Source: Pleurotus ostreatus/Saccharomyces cerevisiae fusant (Eukaryota; Opisthokonta). Taken from it: 64,000 nucleotides of DNA. The notes below the pieces were generated by a model. The model made no database searches and was not told the origin of the DNA. It saw only the letters and a list, made by a program, of their open reading frames with translations. This document shows positions 36,061 through 56,433 of the stretch, piece by piece. How positions within the stretch are numbered: position 1 is the stretch's first letter; the number at the start of each line of letters is the position of its first letter. The stretch is from assembly GCA_024196135.1 (NCBI GenBank), contig JAMQCK010000090.1, positions 1 through 64,000 on the forward strand, given 5' to 3'. The position numbers and the translations under genes were made by a program.

Positions 36061-37100
36061 TCAGCGCTTGACTGGTTTGTCGGGCCCTGGCTCGCTGGGG
36101 CCACTTTCCAAGTCTGCCGTTCGCGCCGAAGCCGGGTTGGTGCCCCTGCTCAGCATCCGCGCGGCTAACGCGAGACCTTGTGCTGCTAGTCGTGAGCTGA
36201 TCCATTGCGTGAGGGAGACGCCGGGGACTAAGCCAAGAAGGTCCTTGACATCCCAGTAGTCACGATGATGCGTAATGCGTCCTTGTTCGTTGAAGGTGAG
36301 GCGAGTTATTATAGGTAGTTTGAGGTGAAGCGGAGAGGGTACGGCGAGTGAAGTGCCGGGAACGGGAAGGGATGGGTGCTGTAACGAAGGTCCTCTGGGG
36401 TGTGTAACCTCGGAGGGCGATATTAAGTCGCTGGAAGTATGCAGCCTGACTGCATGGGTTCCGTCGCGATGGATATCGGGTAGAAGAAGAAGGTTGAAGG
36501 TATGTTCGATGATAATCCTGCGCGTTCCGTCTGTTCGAGGTCAGCAAGGTGCCTCGATGAGCGCAAAAGTACTCACCAAAGCTTTCGCTCTCGCAGAGGT
36601 CGCCAATGTCGGTCCATGATCGGGTAGCTCGTAATAATATGCCGGCGTTACTCTCTGACAGGCGAAGGATAGTCAAGAGCATCGCTAAAGGTCGAGGGAC
36701 CGTAAGATTGCCTAGTCTTTCGGATAGGGTATATATGTCCTCGATTATGGATCTTGAAGTTGCTGTGACGAAGGGATTTTCGTAGCTGTATGTATCGGGT
36801 CGATGAGCTCATTGCAAGGTATCGCAAGCATTTGTCCTTACACTGTGTGATGTGTTAGCTACTTTGTGATCGTGAAGGGTGAGGAGACGCACCAGCATGC
36901 GGCTCGTAGAATCGCTCAATAGCGTCCGCAGAGGATGGCTTGTCACCATAAACAGAGTGCGAGACCTCGACTGCTGTAGCGTGTATCGAGAGCAGGGACA
37001 TAGACGTCGCCGATGTTCGGACTGATGGTGTCGAGACGGACGGAAAGGCGACCGTCGAGGTCATCGTCTCTCGCGGATGGTCTGGCAGCGGCTTGTTCAT
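36061..37100 (-). CDS. Fungal SnoaL/NTF2-like conserved protein
   Basis: Start ATG is at 37100 (CCACCATGA; MNKPLPDHPRE). The first exon contains VSHSVYGDKPSSADAIERFY followed by EPHA. After the splice region come YENPFVTATSRSIIEDIYTL, SWTDIGDLCESESFDGT, IIIEHTFNLLLLPD, LKLPIITRLTFNEQGRITHH, RDYWDVKDLLGLVPGVSLTQ and WISSRLAAQGLALA; the stop is at 36063-36061. The YENP and RDYWDVKD motifs fit an NTF2/SnoaL-like alpha+beta barrel found in many fungi with unknown function. Exons: 37100-36893, a proposed single base at 36842, 36785-36577 and 36530-36061; these give 295 residues. Without the single-base exon, the frame needs a weak donor (see findings). Confidence 0.75.
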
Positions 37101-37598
37101 GGTGGTGGAGGGAGCAAAGACACGTTCTTGACGCACGGCGCCGTCATCACCGCCATGATCATGTGAAAACCCGGCCGTCTCTCTTCTTCCTCGGGAGCAT
37201 ACAATCTCGGCCTTTCATGACATCTATATCGCACCTGCCAGGGACTCTGCGAGTGCGCCTACTGAGTGTTCAGCCATGGAGACAGGTGCCATTCAATAGC
37301 CGAAGGGTGCCAGGGCGATTTCATGGTCCATGAGATGGAAAGGTGTCGCGTATGCTCGAAGGGGAGTTCCGCGGGGGCCAAGTAGAGTGCTTGCTCTCGA
37401 GAGACAGACGATGAGGTCCGGAAAGGGGCTGTTGGCTAAGCGGATCTTCAGGATGGTCCAAGTTGTGGTGGTCATCGCGAACGATGAGAAGGAACGAGCT
37501 GAGACCGGTCCAACCGGCCCGCCGGGCTCAATCCTGATTTCATCACTTGTGTGATCGGGCGCCTCTCTGCCTCGCTCTCGCCGCCTCCCTCACACAAA
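37101..37598. promoter_or_regulatory. Divergent intergenic NTF2-like/NOP14
   Basis: About 500 bp separate two divergent genes and presumably carry both promoters. No TATA element or repeat is obvious. Confidence 0.4.
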
Positions 37599-40500
37599 AT
37601 GGCCAAGGGCTCGCAGCTCTCGCAACTCAAGTCGGCACTCTCCCAGGCCGGCATCACCGGGAAGCCCCAAAATAACAACAAGCGCAAGCGGTCTGGCAGC
37701 ACCAGCGAGCGCGACAAGGAGAAGAAGGCTGCAAAACTTCAGGAGATCCACCAGAAGCTGAATCCCTTCGATGTGAAGGTCACGAAGCTCAAGCACGATG
37801 TGGGGGGAAGGAAGCTTAAGGGTGTGACGGGGAAACCGGCGCAGAGTAGGCAGGCTGGGATCGAGCAGGTGCCAGAGGGATTACTTCATCGCAGGTTGCG
37901 GTATACTGACGGTGTTTGCAGCGGAAGAAAACTCTCCTGAAGGAGTATGAGGAGAGGAACCATGCTGGTGGGATCCTCGATCGCCGTTTCGGTGAAAATG
38001 ATCCTACGATGACTCCGGAGGAGCGTATGCTCGAGCGGTTTACGCGCGAACGGCAGCGCGCCGCGAAGGGATCCGCGTTCAACCTCGATGACGAGGATGA
38101 GCTGACCCACTACGGCCAAAGTTTGTCGAAGCTCGATGACTTCGACGCGTCTGGCATGCAGCTGGATGATGACGACGACGATGAGGAAGGGGGACGAGGT
38201 AAGCTAGGTCGGTATGCGTAAACGCGTGTTGGAGGCTAACAGTATGCTATAGGTCAGATCGACCGCGACATCGTCAAGAAAGCACACTTCGGTGGCTTCG
38301 ACGATGACGAGGGTAGCGATGAGGATGAAGATGGTGAACCCGCGCGGAAGAAGTCGAAAGCCGAAGTCATGGCAGAGGTCATCGCGAAGAGCAAGATGCA
38401 TAAGGTTGGTTCACTTCACTCATACGTCTACACCAGCTCACGTCCTTTTAGGCTATGCGTCAAAACGAGAAGGAAGCAATGGAAGACATTCGACACGAGC
38501 TCGACCAGGGCTTCGACGAACTTCGTGGCCTACTATTCGCCGTGGACCCCGCCGTTGCAAAGCCTCCCGCTCCTCCCGCAGAAGAAGACGCGCCAAAAGC
38601 AGCTGACGCCGCCCCCACACCCGCCCCACCCACCCTCGCCGACCCCGCGGCCGCCCTCGTCGACAACGACCCGGACTACGACCGCCGTGTGCGCGAGCTC
38701 GCCTTCGACAAGCGCGCGAAGGCGAAGGACCGCACGAAGACCGAGGAGGAGCTCGCGCTCGAGGAGAAGGAGGCGCTGGAGAAGGCGGAGCGCCGGCGGC
38801 AGAAGCGCATGATGGGGCTGGAGGAGAGCGATAGCGAGGATGAGGGGGGTGGGAAGGGGAAGAAGAGGAAGCGGGGCGGGGATGATTTGGAGGATGATTT
38901 TGATTATGAGGGGGATACGTGGGGTGGGATTGGGGCGGGGTTGGGTGGGGAGGATGAGGAGGATGAAGAAGGTGCGGAGATGGAGGAGGATGACGAAGAC
39001 GAGAGTGACGACGAGGGGGAGGGCAGCGACGAGGAAGACGAAGATGACGAGGGCGACGAGGAGGATGGCGAGTCAGACAGCGACGCTGACGAGGAGGTGG
39101 AAGAGGGTGATCACGAAGTCCTCGTTACCTCCTCTAAGAAAGCAGCGCCGAAGAAGAGAAAAGCACCTCCGGGGAGCGAGCTACCCTTCACCTTCCCTTG
39201 TCCGTCGTCCCATGACGAGTTCCTCGAGATTGTGGATGGCATCGCCGACAAGGACATTCCGACTGTCGTGCAGCGGATACGTACGCTCTACCACCCAAGT
39301 CTCGGCGTTGGCAACAAGGCGAAGCTGCAGGTATGCATTTATTGTTGCGTGCCACTTTCCGCATGCTGACTAGTTTTAGGTCCTGACGAACGTCCTCATC
39401 GACCATGCGCTCTATGTTACCGCCCCGCCACATCCCAACTACACCCTCCTCAACGCCCTTCTACCTCACCTTTGCTCCCTCATCAAAGTCTTCCCTACCT
39501 CATCCGCCTCCTACTTTGTTGAGAAGCTCGCGCTGATGGACAAGAACCTCCGACGCGGCCTCTCCAACCCTCTCGACCCCAAAGCGAAGACATGGCCCGG
39601 CACCTCTGAGATCTCGTTGCTTCGCATCCTCGGTGCCGTCTGGTCGACGAGTGACTTGCATCATGTCGTCGTCTCCCCCGCACGCCTGCTCATGGGCTCT
39701 TACCTCGGTCTCGCACGCGTCCGGTCGCTGTCCGACATCGCCAGCGGGCTCTTCCTATGCACTCTGTTCTACCAGTTCGAGGAAGTCTCCAAACGCCTCG
39801 TCCCGGAAGCCATCAACTTCCTCGCGAGTACGATTGTGCACTTGTCGCCGAACGAGTACAAGGACGTCAAGTCATTACCGGGCAACTTCCCAACGGCAGA
39901 CTTCCAATCGGAACTGACAACGCCATTGAGGCTGAAGGAGAAGGCGGCGAAGAAGACTGAGCCTAGCGAGCGTATTAATCTGGCGCAGCTGCTGTCGGCG
40001 GGGTCGCCGACGGTGCAGGACAAGGTTGATTTGCTTGCGACGGCGATCGAGCTGTTGAAGAGATTTGCGGTGCTGTACAAGGGCCTTGATGCCTTCGTCG
40101 AGCTCTACCAGCCGATGTTGGAGCTTATTGCGAATATCGACGCGCAGAGGTTGTCGAGTGGACTTCATGTGTGCAATGCTTTCTTCCTATCCAATCATGT
40201 CCTGACCCTCTTGTACAGGCTAAGATCACCACATTCAACGATGAAGTCTCCCGCTTGCTCAAGTTCGCGCGCGAAGCTCGCAAGCCACTGCTCTTGCAAG
40301 CGCACAAGCCCATCCCGCTCGCCACTTTCGTTCCCAAATTCGAATCCACCTCGTCTTCCTTCCTCAAGCACTCCGACCCGGACAAGGACCGCAAGGAGGC
40401 CGCGAAACTGCGCGCGCAGTACAAGCAGGAGCGCAAGGGTGCGATCCGCGAGCTGCGGAAGGACGCGCGCTTCCTCGCCGGTGTGCAGCAGGAGAAGCAG

Positions 40501-40629
40501 AAGGCAAAGGACAAGGCGTACAAGGACAGCATGAACCGCGTGTTTGGGTCGCTGGAGAGCGAGCGGGCGGAGCAGAAGCGGATGGACCGCGAGAAGCAGA
40601 AGGTGGAGAAGAGGGCGGGGAAGAAGTAG
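37599..40629 (+). CDS. NOP14: Nucleolar protein 14 (SSU processome)
   Basis: NOP14 is required for 18S rRNA maturation and 40S assembly as part of the small-subunit processome. Start [18 protein letters not shown] is followed by the family blocks [68 protein letters not shown] and [21 protein letters not shown] long acidic region at 38,820-39,110 ([20 protein letters not shown]) and [20 protein letters not shown] come next, then the helical C-terminal region with [20 protein letters not shown] and FCTLFYQF-like helices, and a basic coiled-coil end ([19 protein letters not shown]). Five introns are placed with clear GT-AG ends: after GIEQ, at GRG, MHK, KLQ and SSGLH. The size is typical. Confidence 0.95.
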
Positions 40630-40836
40630 AGCTTTGTGTGCGTGTGATATGTATGTACCCGGGGATCTATGTTTTGCTTGCACATGTTGTGTGTTGTGGG
40701 CGCCATCATTGATGGGAAAGCACGTGGGCGCGCGACGCGTCGAGGACGATTGCAATGTTGAGTTCGTGCTTGCTTTACACTCTCACCAACATCGCGCTCG
40801 ACGCACTCGTCTCTCGCGCATAGACGCGCATATACC

Positions 40837-49375
<8,539 letters not shown>

Positions 49376-49841
49376 TTGTTGTGGGCCGTGTGCAGGGCAC
49401 TTGCGTATTTGATGTAGCATTTGTACTTGGTGTGCGCCACACTACGCCGTGCCTCAGTTTTCCCAAGAGACGCTTATCTTCGCGACCATTGTTCTTTCGA
49501 CAACGACTTGGCATAGTATGTACAGATACCTATAAGTTACATTACCCGTAGTCTATTTTACAAAGCCATCCGGGCGCGCAAGCCAGGCGCACCCGAATTC
49601 CAGGCGGAGAAGAGCTACACGACCGACGTCCGCATGAGAGGGTATGTACGTGCACGCGTCAGATGTATAAGCAGGTAGTACAATAAGAAGCCACAAAAAA
49701 CAACCGTAGGGAACAAACGTGATCATACATGGGCGGCCAACCAGCCGCGGCGACATAAGTAACATAAGTAAATAAGAGAGCATCGGCGGAGTTCGTTCGG
49801 AACGCGTCGTGATGGGGCCGGGAAGAAAGAGAATAAGGATA
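49376..49841. other. 3' region between ATR and HMG-box gene
   Basis: Convergent 3' ends. A short coding-like piece on the plus strand near 49,555-49,640 (FYKAIRARKPGAPEFQ then AEKSYTTDVRMRG), preceded by an acceptor-like CCGTAG and followed by a GTATGT, does not belong to ATR, whose FATC end and stop are complete. The remainder is AT-richer and unremarkable. Confidence 0.4.
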
Positions 49842-51424
49842 TCACATGGGGCCGTGGTTATATGCATCTCCGTAAGCAAACGTGTTGTAGGCCCCGGCGT
49901 CGGCGTTGGTGGCGTCGTAGCCGGCGGCATCGAACGGCAGGGCCGCGGGCGCGCCAGAGTCGTGCGGTATCGACCATGTCGGGGCATCGCCAGCGGGCGC
50001 GGCGGCGGCGAAGCCGTGCGCAGACGCGTCGCCGAAAGTGCCCGAGTTGTAGTACTGGCCAGCGTCGCCGTCCTGGATGTTCACAATCATCTCGTTGTAG
50101 ACCTCCAAATAATGCGCGTCCTCAGCACTGAGCGGGGCGTGCACGAAGGCGGGGTTCACCGTGCCGGAGTTTTGGTAGGACTGCTCGACGGGGGCGGCAT
50201 ATGTGGCGAAGCCGGAGGAAGAAGAGGCGTAAGAGGCCGGGTCCACGTAGGAAACCTGGTCGGCGTACGAGTACGACGGCGCAGGGGCCTGGGCGTACGC
50301 GTTGGACGCGTCGTAGCTCGGGTTCGTAAAGACATGAGCGGGGGTGTGAGCGCCAGATGTAGAGACCTGGGTAACGTCGTTGTACGCGGGTACAAACGAC
50401 GAAGGATAGGGAGACGCGGTTGAAGGCGTCATAGAGTACGAGGGCGCGCCCTGAGCGGGCGACGGGCCGTCGTACGACCAATTGCCAAGTGTGGCGGCGA
50501 CCGCTTCGAGCGGCTGCACAAGCGAGGGCTGCTGCACCTGCTGCGCGGGCGGCGGGCTCTCCCGATGCTGAGGAAGGCTGAGGAACAATGGCTGTCGATG
50601 AAATTCAGTTGATGGAAGGGGGGAAATGGTAGAACCGGACGAACCTCGGTCTTCTGGACGTCGACGCCCTCAGGGATCGTGTAGTGCGCAGAGTGGACTG
50701 GCATGGCGGACATCCAGCTCGTGGGCCGCTGGCGGCTCGCGGGGGAGGCCTCAGGGGCAACGCTGGAAGGCGGCGGCGAGGATGCGGGTGGCGAAGAAGG
50801 GGGATCGACCTCGACGACGGGTGGATCAGAGACGCGCAGGCGAGGAGAGGGCACGTAGTCGCTATCGTCGTCGCCGTCATCGTCCGCGTACACAGAGCGC
50901 GCAAGGACGTGACCGCGACGCGCCGTGCGCGCGACGCCCACCCGGCCGCGCCGAAGGGGCCTGTACTTGTAGTGCGGGTAGCACCTCGCGTGCTCCGCCT
51001 TCTCCTTCTTGGCGAGCTCGTCGTATCTCCTCTTCTCCTCCTCGGGGAGCGCCTTCCACGTTTCCGAGGCGATTTTGGACAGCGTCTTGCTGGACTTGCC
51101 GCGAGACTTTGACGTGCCACCGTTCTTCTTCATCGACGCGAGGTGCTTCTTGCAGAAGTCGCAGCGGAAGATGACGAACGCGTTACGGGGGCGGGGAATA
51201 TATCCGGGGTCGCCGCGACGCGGGGGGTTCAGCGGCGCGTCGTCGCATTGGTGGAACTCGGTGAGGACCGAGGACGCGCTCGAGGTGGGCGAGGGCTTGT
51301 CGAGGGGCGACCAGGCGTCGCGGTTGCACTTGACACGGAAGGTAGACATGAGCGAGGACGAGGGGTTGGGTTCGAAGACGCCGCCGGGGGCAGGGGACCA
51401 GCCGTGGACGCGGGCGGAGGACAT
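49842..51424 (-). CDS. HMG-box transcription factor (MATA_HMG/SOX type)
   Basis: A single HMG box spans YIPRPRNAFVIFRCDFCKKH, a Gly/Ser/Lys-rich loop (KNGGTSKSRGKSSKTLSKI) and ASETWKALPEEEKRRYDELA, KKEKAEHARCYPHYKYRP. The RPRNAFVIFR start and YPHYKYRP end match the sequence-specific HMG boxes used in fungal mating and sexual development, such as those in basidiomycete regulators. Upstream the N-terminus is unstructured; downstream it has an acidic DDDGDDDSDYVP region and Pro/Ser-rich segments. One intron (about 50642-50589) joins VQKTE to PLFLSLPQHRESP. The C-terminal half is rich in Tyr, Ala, Ser and Asn, suggesting an activation or low-complexity region. No specific mating-type role is claimed; no pheromone receptor or homeodomain genes are nearby. 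Confidence 0.88.
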
Positions 51425-53224
51425 GATGATGATGGGGCGAGAAAAGTGGGAAGCAGGTGAGCGGTGCGCACCTCATTATATATTGTATTGCAGCAAAGAG
51501 CGTTCCTTTGTTCTCCTCCAGATCCGCCGGCCCCGTATAACGGGATCGATCATGATCATTGTTCTCACACGTCCGCGCCTGGTCCCGCACAGTATTACCC
51601 CTGCCCGATATGGATAGCCCGGCGTCCATGCCCGATTGGTGATTGGTTCCTGCATTTTCGCTGGAGGCAAACTCGCGTCACACCTTTTTCCTCCGTTGCC
51701 GTTGCCGCCGGTTTCTCGCCCGTGCCGCAATACGCCGCCGCACGTGAGCGAGCCCGCCCCCGCTCGACACGGAGGGCGGGGCCACGACCACCAACGACGA
51801 CGACCACCCAGCCCGCCACACTTCCCCGCCCCGCGCCCCTACATCTGGCGGCCCGCCGCCTCTCTTCCAGCGTCGGCTGCCCCTGTGCCGGTCTGTCTTT
51901 CCAGATGCGTAACATCCACCTGCAGTCTACCCTGGGCCGCCAAAGTCTCATACCCCTTCGGGCGCATTTTCTGTCGTCGTTTGAGGGTCATAAGCAGGTG
52001 TGGGTCATAGATAATGACGAGCCACTCGCCTTCCCTCGACATATCGGCGGAGAACAACTAGACGGAAGCACCTGCCAATATACGGGTCCAGGCATTCCGG
52101 GGTAGCCACACGCGCAGTGGGTCTGCGCGTCCGGTCCTCGCGGGCAAGTAGCCGTCCTCCCAGATCTTCTTTCAGGGCTACCGCGCGGCGGGCGCCACGA
52201 CACGTTGCATGGCGCTTACTCGGCGCCATATCTGCCCCTCCCAGAACACAAAAAGAGGGGTTTTTGTAGAATCAGAACCATCGGGAAGCACACAAAAAGC
52301 GGCGAGATCACGAACCTTGACGCTGCGTATTCGCACGGGGCGGCCAAGGCCGCCGATGCTTGCCATTCCTGGTCTTGCTGCAGAGCGCAGGGTCCAGCTT
52401 CGGGCGAGTTCACACATGATTGCCCGGCGGGGAGCGGTGGGAGACGCAGATCAAACCTACTTCTCGAAGGAGAACGCCTGTAGGCGCATGCACCTATGGG
52501 GAACCTGATCTGCCGTAACCTTTGCACACGCCATTCAGCTCCAGGAGAACTGAATCACACGCACTGTTGCAGGATGACATGGGAGACCCTCTTTCAGTCG
52601 ACGTCGATAGGTGAAGCACGGGTTTTGCCCCCGTTCATTGACAAGTACCTGGCCGATATGCAGCCCGACGCTCTCCTCCATTGTCGATGGCGCTCCCCAG
52701 ACCCAAGGAGCCCGAAAATCTGCAAGTTAGCGCGTTTTACCGTGAATAAATGGTCACCTGCCTATCCGTAACTTGCATCAGGCATCACGTCGTTCTCCAT
52801 GAATGTGAATCATGGAGAGTGGGTATGTTCAAGAAAGGAGTGGAATATCATTGCGCCCATTGTTCTCTGCGATATGCTCCGAGTCGACCAGGCCCGCCTC
52901 TGTCTCTCCTCTCCGTGTGCTGTAACATCCGCAGAGAGGATTCAGATTGGCGGAGGCCGACTTACTCGGGGACGCACGCCAAGCACGTGCCATTGACGCC
53001 ACCAACCCAATCCAGAGGGGCAGATGCCGCACAGTCGTCAAGGCATTGCAAACAGAAAGAGGCTTGCGAGAGCCAGTCGCATGCATCGGCGGTGCAGCCA
53101 GCGTCATAGCGAGGGTGCTCTAGAAAGAAAGTCGACGCACATCACTCTCCTCGGATATCGTCCTAATCCCGGCGGCATATACACACGCCCAACCCATCGC
53201 GTACCGATCAGCGCTCTGCCGCAG
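51425..53224. other. Intergenic, promoter side of HMG gene
   Basis: About 1.8 kb. A TATATAAT-like element on the minus strand (51476-51485) lies about 55-60 bp upstream of the HMG-box start and is a credible TATA box. The rest has GC-rich and short open frames on both strands with no domain or splice-linked gene that I can support. Confidence 0.45.
51476..51485 (-). promoter_or_regulatory. TATA box of HMG-box gene
   Basis: The minus-strand sequence TATATAAT lies about 55 bp 5' of the start ATG at 51424, leaving a short leader, as expected for a TATA-dependent, regulated promoter. Confidence 0.5.
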
Positions 53225-54149
53225 TTAACCGCCGGCAAGCTGTTTCTCGAGTTCCCTCAGCTCGGCCTGCTTTTCAAACAGCACCTTGCGCATTGCCTCC
53301 GTCTGCGCGACGACCTGTTTTTTCGCCTGCTCCAGCCGATTCCATTCGTCCTTCTCCATCTGTACGTTGAATTCGGGGGTGCCGCCCTTGCTCGCTTCGA
53401 GTGTTCCCGGGGCGGCTATGTGGAAGGGGACGGGTCTCCTGGGCTCCTTTGGCAGCGGCGTAGGTGGGTGGGCGGTAAGGGTACTGAGGAAGTTCTGGAA
53501 GGGGTCGTTGAAAACGATCTCGTCGTACTGCCAGGAGTGGACCGGCCCGTGCGCGCGAGCGACCTCGAGGGGAGGAATCTCGGGCTCGCCAGGCGCGGGC
53601 CAGGGATGTAGCTTGAGGTGGTGGTATAGCTGCATGGCCTTCTCGCCCGCTTCGGTGACAAAGGTGATGCGGATGAGGATCTCAAATTCACCCCAGCTAC
53701 AAATTGGTCAGTACGACGGGTAAGAAGAGACGTGGGGTAGCGCGCGCACCCGGTCTCGGTAAGTTCAAAGGGGGGCTTCTCGACGCCTGGAATGGAGGAA
53801 GGATAAGCAATAATGCGCGAGGGAGTGTCTAGCATACGCACTGCGCGTCGGGTTAACGTATGTGTCGTGCAGCTTGAACGTCACGCGTCGTATGAAGTAG
53901 CTCAGATCGTCCGCGCCACCAACGATATCAGAACCTGGCGCAGATGCTGCGCTGCGCACCGCAACGGTCCACTTGTGTGTGTGATCTGGTGGCGCGGTTG
54001 CTTTCTCCTCGGGAGTCATGACACGTGCTGTATTCCCGTAGATGATGGGACGGTAGATGTTGAGATTCTGCGCTAAGCTACAGTGACCGACGCGCTCAAT
54101 TGGGGGACTTTAGACGTACTCGCACGCGTATTCTGTCATGGGCAGACAT
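53225..54149 (-). CDS. YAF9: YEATS-domain protein Yaf9 (GAS41-like)
   Basis: Yaf9 is a shared subunit of the SWR1 remodeller and NuA4 acetyltransferase; its YEATS domain reads acylated histone H3. Start ATG at 54149 gives MSAHDRIRVR, spliced to NLNIYRPIIYGNTARVMTPE, the family hallmark. Then come HTHKWTVAVRSA, DLSYFIRRVTFKLHDTYVNP, the splice-joined VEKPPFELTETGWGEFEI, LIRITFVTEAGEKAMQLYHH, VHSWQYDEIVFNDP, and a C-terminal coiled coil (EWNRLEQAKKQVVAQTEAMR). Three introns are placed: after IRVR, at NPTR/SVEK and at ETG/WGEF. The stop is at 53227-53225. Motif order and length (about 240-250 residues) agree with the family. Confidence 0.94.
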
Positions 54150-54733
54150 CGTGAGGGGGAAAAGGAAGGAGAAGAAAGGGAAGTACAGATGAACGTCACG
54201 GACAGGTTCTGAACAATGGCACAACTTTGCGTGCCTTCTTTGGACGCACACAAGACCAAACAAAAGGCCATCAATCCGGCGTTCACTCAAGTACTTACCC
54301 TCCAGAGACCTCCAACCGCCGTAAATGTGCTAAGCCATAGAACTTTGACTTGAAGAGAAACTTTGGATAGGTACTTCTTCCATCTCAATAGAGACCATGG
54401 TCCCGACATAGCTACAATTTACCCTTCCGACTGATGTTCATTGTGTTCGCGCCGAACGCTCGAAAATCGTTTGGCTATTCCGTCGGCCTGAGTTGTAAGA
54501 TGCTATAGGAAGTCCTGGGGCCTCAATCAGGGCTCTTAGCGGCGTTGCAGAACGCGAAACCAGCAAGAGAGCTCGGAAGGGAGTGACTGGCGGAGTGGGC
54601 GTGCGGCGTTCGAGGCCGGACGAGGCGCCGATCGCCGTTCGGCAATCCCCGGCACCCCGGAGGGATCCCAGAATTTCCCGACGTGCAGAGAGCTATCATC
54701 ACCCGCGACCACTCCCGCTTGCCAGCAGCGACC
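54150..54733. promoter_or_regulatory. Divergent intergenic Yaf9/COX7
   Basis: About 580 bp between divergent start codons; likely holds both promoters. Nothing else recognised. Confidence 0.4.
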
Positions 54734-55175
54734 ATGAAGGACGTCTTCGGAATCACCACTCGTGCGTCGCCCTGGCGCCCTCCTCGCTACCCGTCTCACT
54801 CACCCTATCTCACCCGCAGTTCGCAACAAGACGATTGAGAACCAGAAGCTCTTCCAGGTGCGCGGCGGGGCGAGGGGCGGGTGTGAGCGGTGTGCTGACA
54901 TTGGGCGTATTGCAGAGCCAGAAGGGCCCGATCTACTGGCGTGGGCCGCGCGGGGCGCTCTACATGCGTACGTCGCGCCTGCCAATCACAACCCGCGCGT
55001 TTTGCTCATCGCGCGCACGCAGGCACCTACTACAGCCTCTTCGCTCTCGGCATGACCGCGTCCGTCGTCGGCGTCTACAACCTCGTCTTCGTGCGTCGTC
55101 ATATCCTTACCATGCATGCTCCTTGCTGATTGTTGTTGTTGCCGTGCGCAGGGCTCACCGGAGACCCTCATGTAA
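54734..55175 (+). CDS. COX7: Cytochrome c oxidase subunit 7 (fungal COX7)
   Basis: A small single-pass inner-membrane subunit of respiratory complex IV. Five tiny exons: MKDVFGITT, then RNKTIENQKLFQ, SQKGPIYWRGPRGALYM, TYYSLFALGMTASVVGVYNL (the transmembrane segment), and GSPETLM with the stop at 55173-55175. The motif RNKTIENQKLFQ followed by a Gly-Pro-Arg turn and one hydrophobic helix is characteristic. All four introns have GT-AG ends and restore one frame. About 65 residues, the usual size. The frequent interruption of so short a gene is typical for basidiomycetes. Confidence 0.88.
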
Positions 55176-55659
55176 AGAGCGTAGACTCAATCCATAATTT
55201 GAATCAAGCGCCTGTCATTGACTGACTCCTTGCGTCTGTGACCTTTGTCGGAATCATTCAAGTGTACTGCCTCCCTTCTTGCTCTTGACCTACGCGTCTA
55301 TGCGATGGTATGTACTCCTTCCCCGGTTACGCACGAGTCAGACGGTCTAGGCCGCCAATGGGAGCCCCGCATCGTTTTTGTCGGATGTTGATGTGCGCGC
55401 TAACCCGCCAGAGGGTCAGTGCACTGCCATCAAGCCAAGGCGCTTGCAGGATTAATCCTGGTCTTTGTTGTCCACACCCAATGCATGGACCCGATGGTTT
55501 ATGACCAGTCAAGCGCAGGGCTTATAATGCGCGCCGCCAACGCTCCCTAGCTCATCATCTCCTTGCCTGCCTGCGTCTCGAATCCTGACGACTGACTCGC
55601 CACGAACGCGCGAGAGGACTTCGCTCACCACAATCCTTACGAACACGAACACCATCACA
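55176..55659. other. Intergenic between COX7 and hypothetical gene
   Basis: No supported feature. C/T-rich and AC-rich stretches near 55,600-55,650 are consistent with the leader of the next gene. Confidence 0.4.
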
Positions 55660-56433
55660 ATGCCACGCCGCTTCGCTGTCTTTGACCTGTTTACCTCCAA
55701 AGCCCGTACGTCAGCTTGCCACTTGCCACTCCCTCTTACACTTGCCCCTTACCATCCTCCTCACCCTTCTACCATTCTCCTGACCCCTTCCATTGACACT
55801 AATGTCCTTCCAGACAAAATCCAGCGCATCATCGAAGCCAAGGTCGCGCAGCTCCCTCCATCGACCTACCCCGCCCGCCACCACCCCTGCACCGCCTCAA
55901 ACTGCGACTACGCGAACCTGCCGGGCTGCACTGCCGGCATCTTCGGCTGCCATGGCGCCCCCGAGGGAGAATTCACCTGCACGGGCTGCTACTATGTCTC
56001 CAAGGGCGAGGCGCTCAAGAACCAGGAGAAGCTAAACAAGGCGCTGCGCGATGCGAGGACGGAGGTGTGGGAGGAGCAGATGCGCGATTGGAGGACGGAG
56101 TTTGAGAGGAAGGAGAGGAAGAGGAAGGAGGCGGAGGAGAGGGAGAGGGTGGTGGCGAGGGCGGCGGCGAGGATGGCGAGGCCGCGGGCGCCGACGCCTA
56201 ACCAGACGAGGGCTTCTCCGTCTCCCACGTCACGACCCCGAGGCCCTCGCGCGCGGTCCCCAGCGATCTGCGAGGACCGTTCGGCGGGCCACTCCTACAG
56301 GACTTCGCCAGCACCGTCCTCAAGGACCTCGCCGGCCCATTCCACCAGGCGCTCGCCGGAACACTCTTCGCGGCGCTCCCCAACATCAGGCCAGTCGTCT
56401 GGTACGCCCCATTGGGTTGTGCACAACGCGTAG
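55660..56433 (+). CDS. Hypothetical Cys-rich coiled-coil protein
   Basis: Start MPRRFAVFDLFTSKA is at 55660. A likely intron (from GTACGT just after AAAGCCC to TTCCAG before ACAAAATCC) keeps the frame whether or not it is removed. The product has a Cys/His cluster (HHPCTASNCDYANLPGC, GIFGCHGAPEGEFTCTGC) that could bind zinc, then a strongly charged helix (EEQMRDWRTEFERKERKRKE) and a C-terminus of Arg/Ser/Pro repeats (RTSPAPSSRTSPAHSTRRSP). I do not recognise the family. It is similar in feel to small lineage-specific basidiomycete proteins. Confidence 0.65.
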   Translation: MPRRFAVFDLFTSKARTSACHLPLPLTLAPYHPPHPSTILLTPSIDTNVLPDKIQRIIEAKVAQLPPSTYPARHHPCTASNCDYANLPGCTAGIFGCHGAPEGEFTCTGCYYVSKGEALKNQEKLNKALRDARTEVWEEQMRDWRTEFERKERKRKEAEERERVVARAAARMARPRAPTPNQTRASPSPTSRPRGPRARSPAICEDRSAGHSYRTSPAPSSRTSPAHSTRRSPEHSSRRSPTSGQSSGTPHWVVHNA

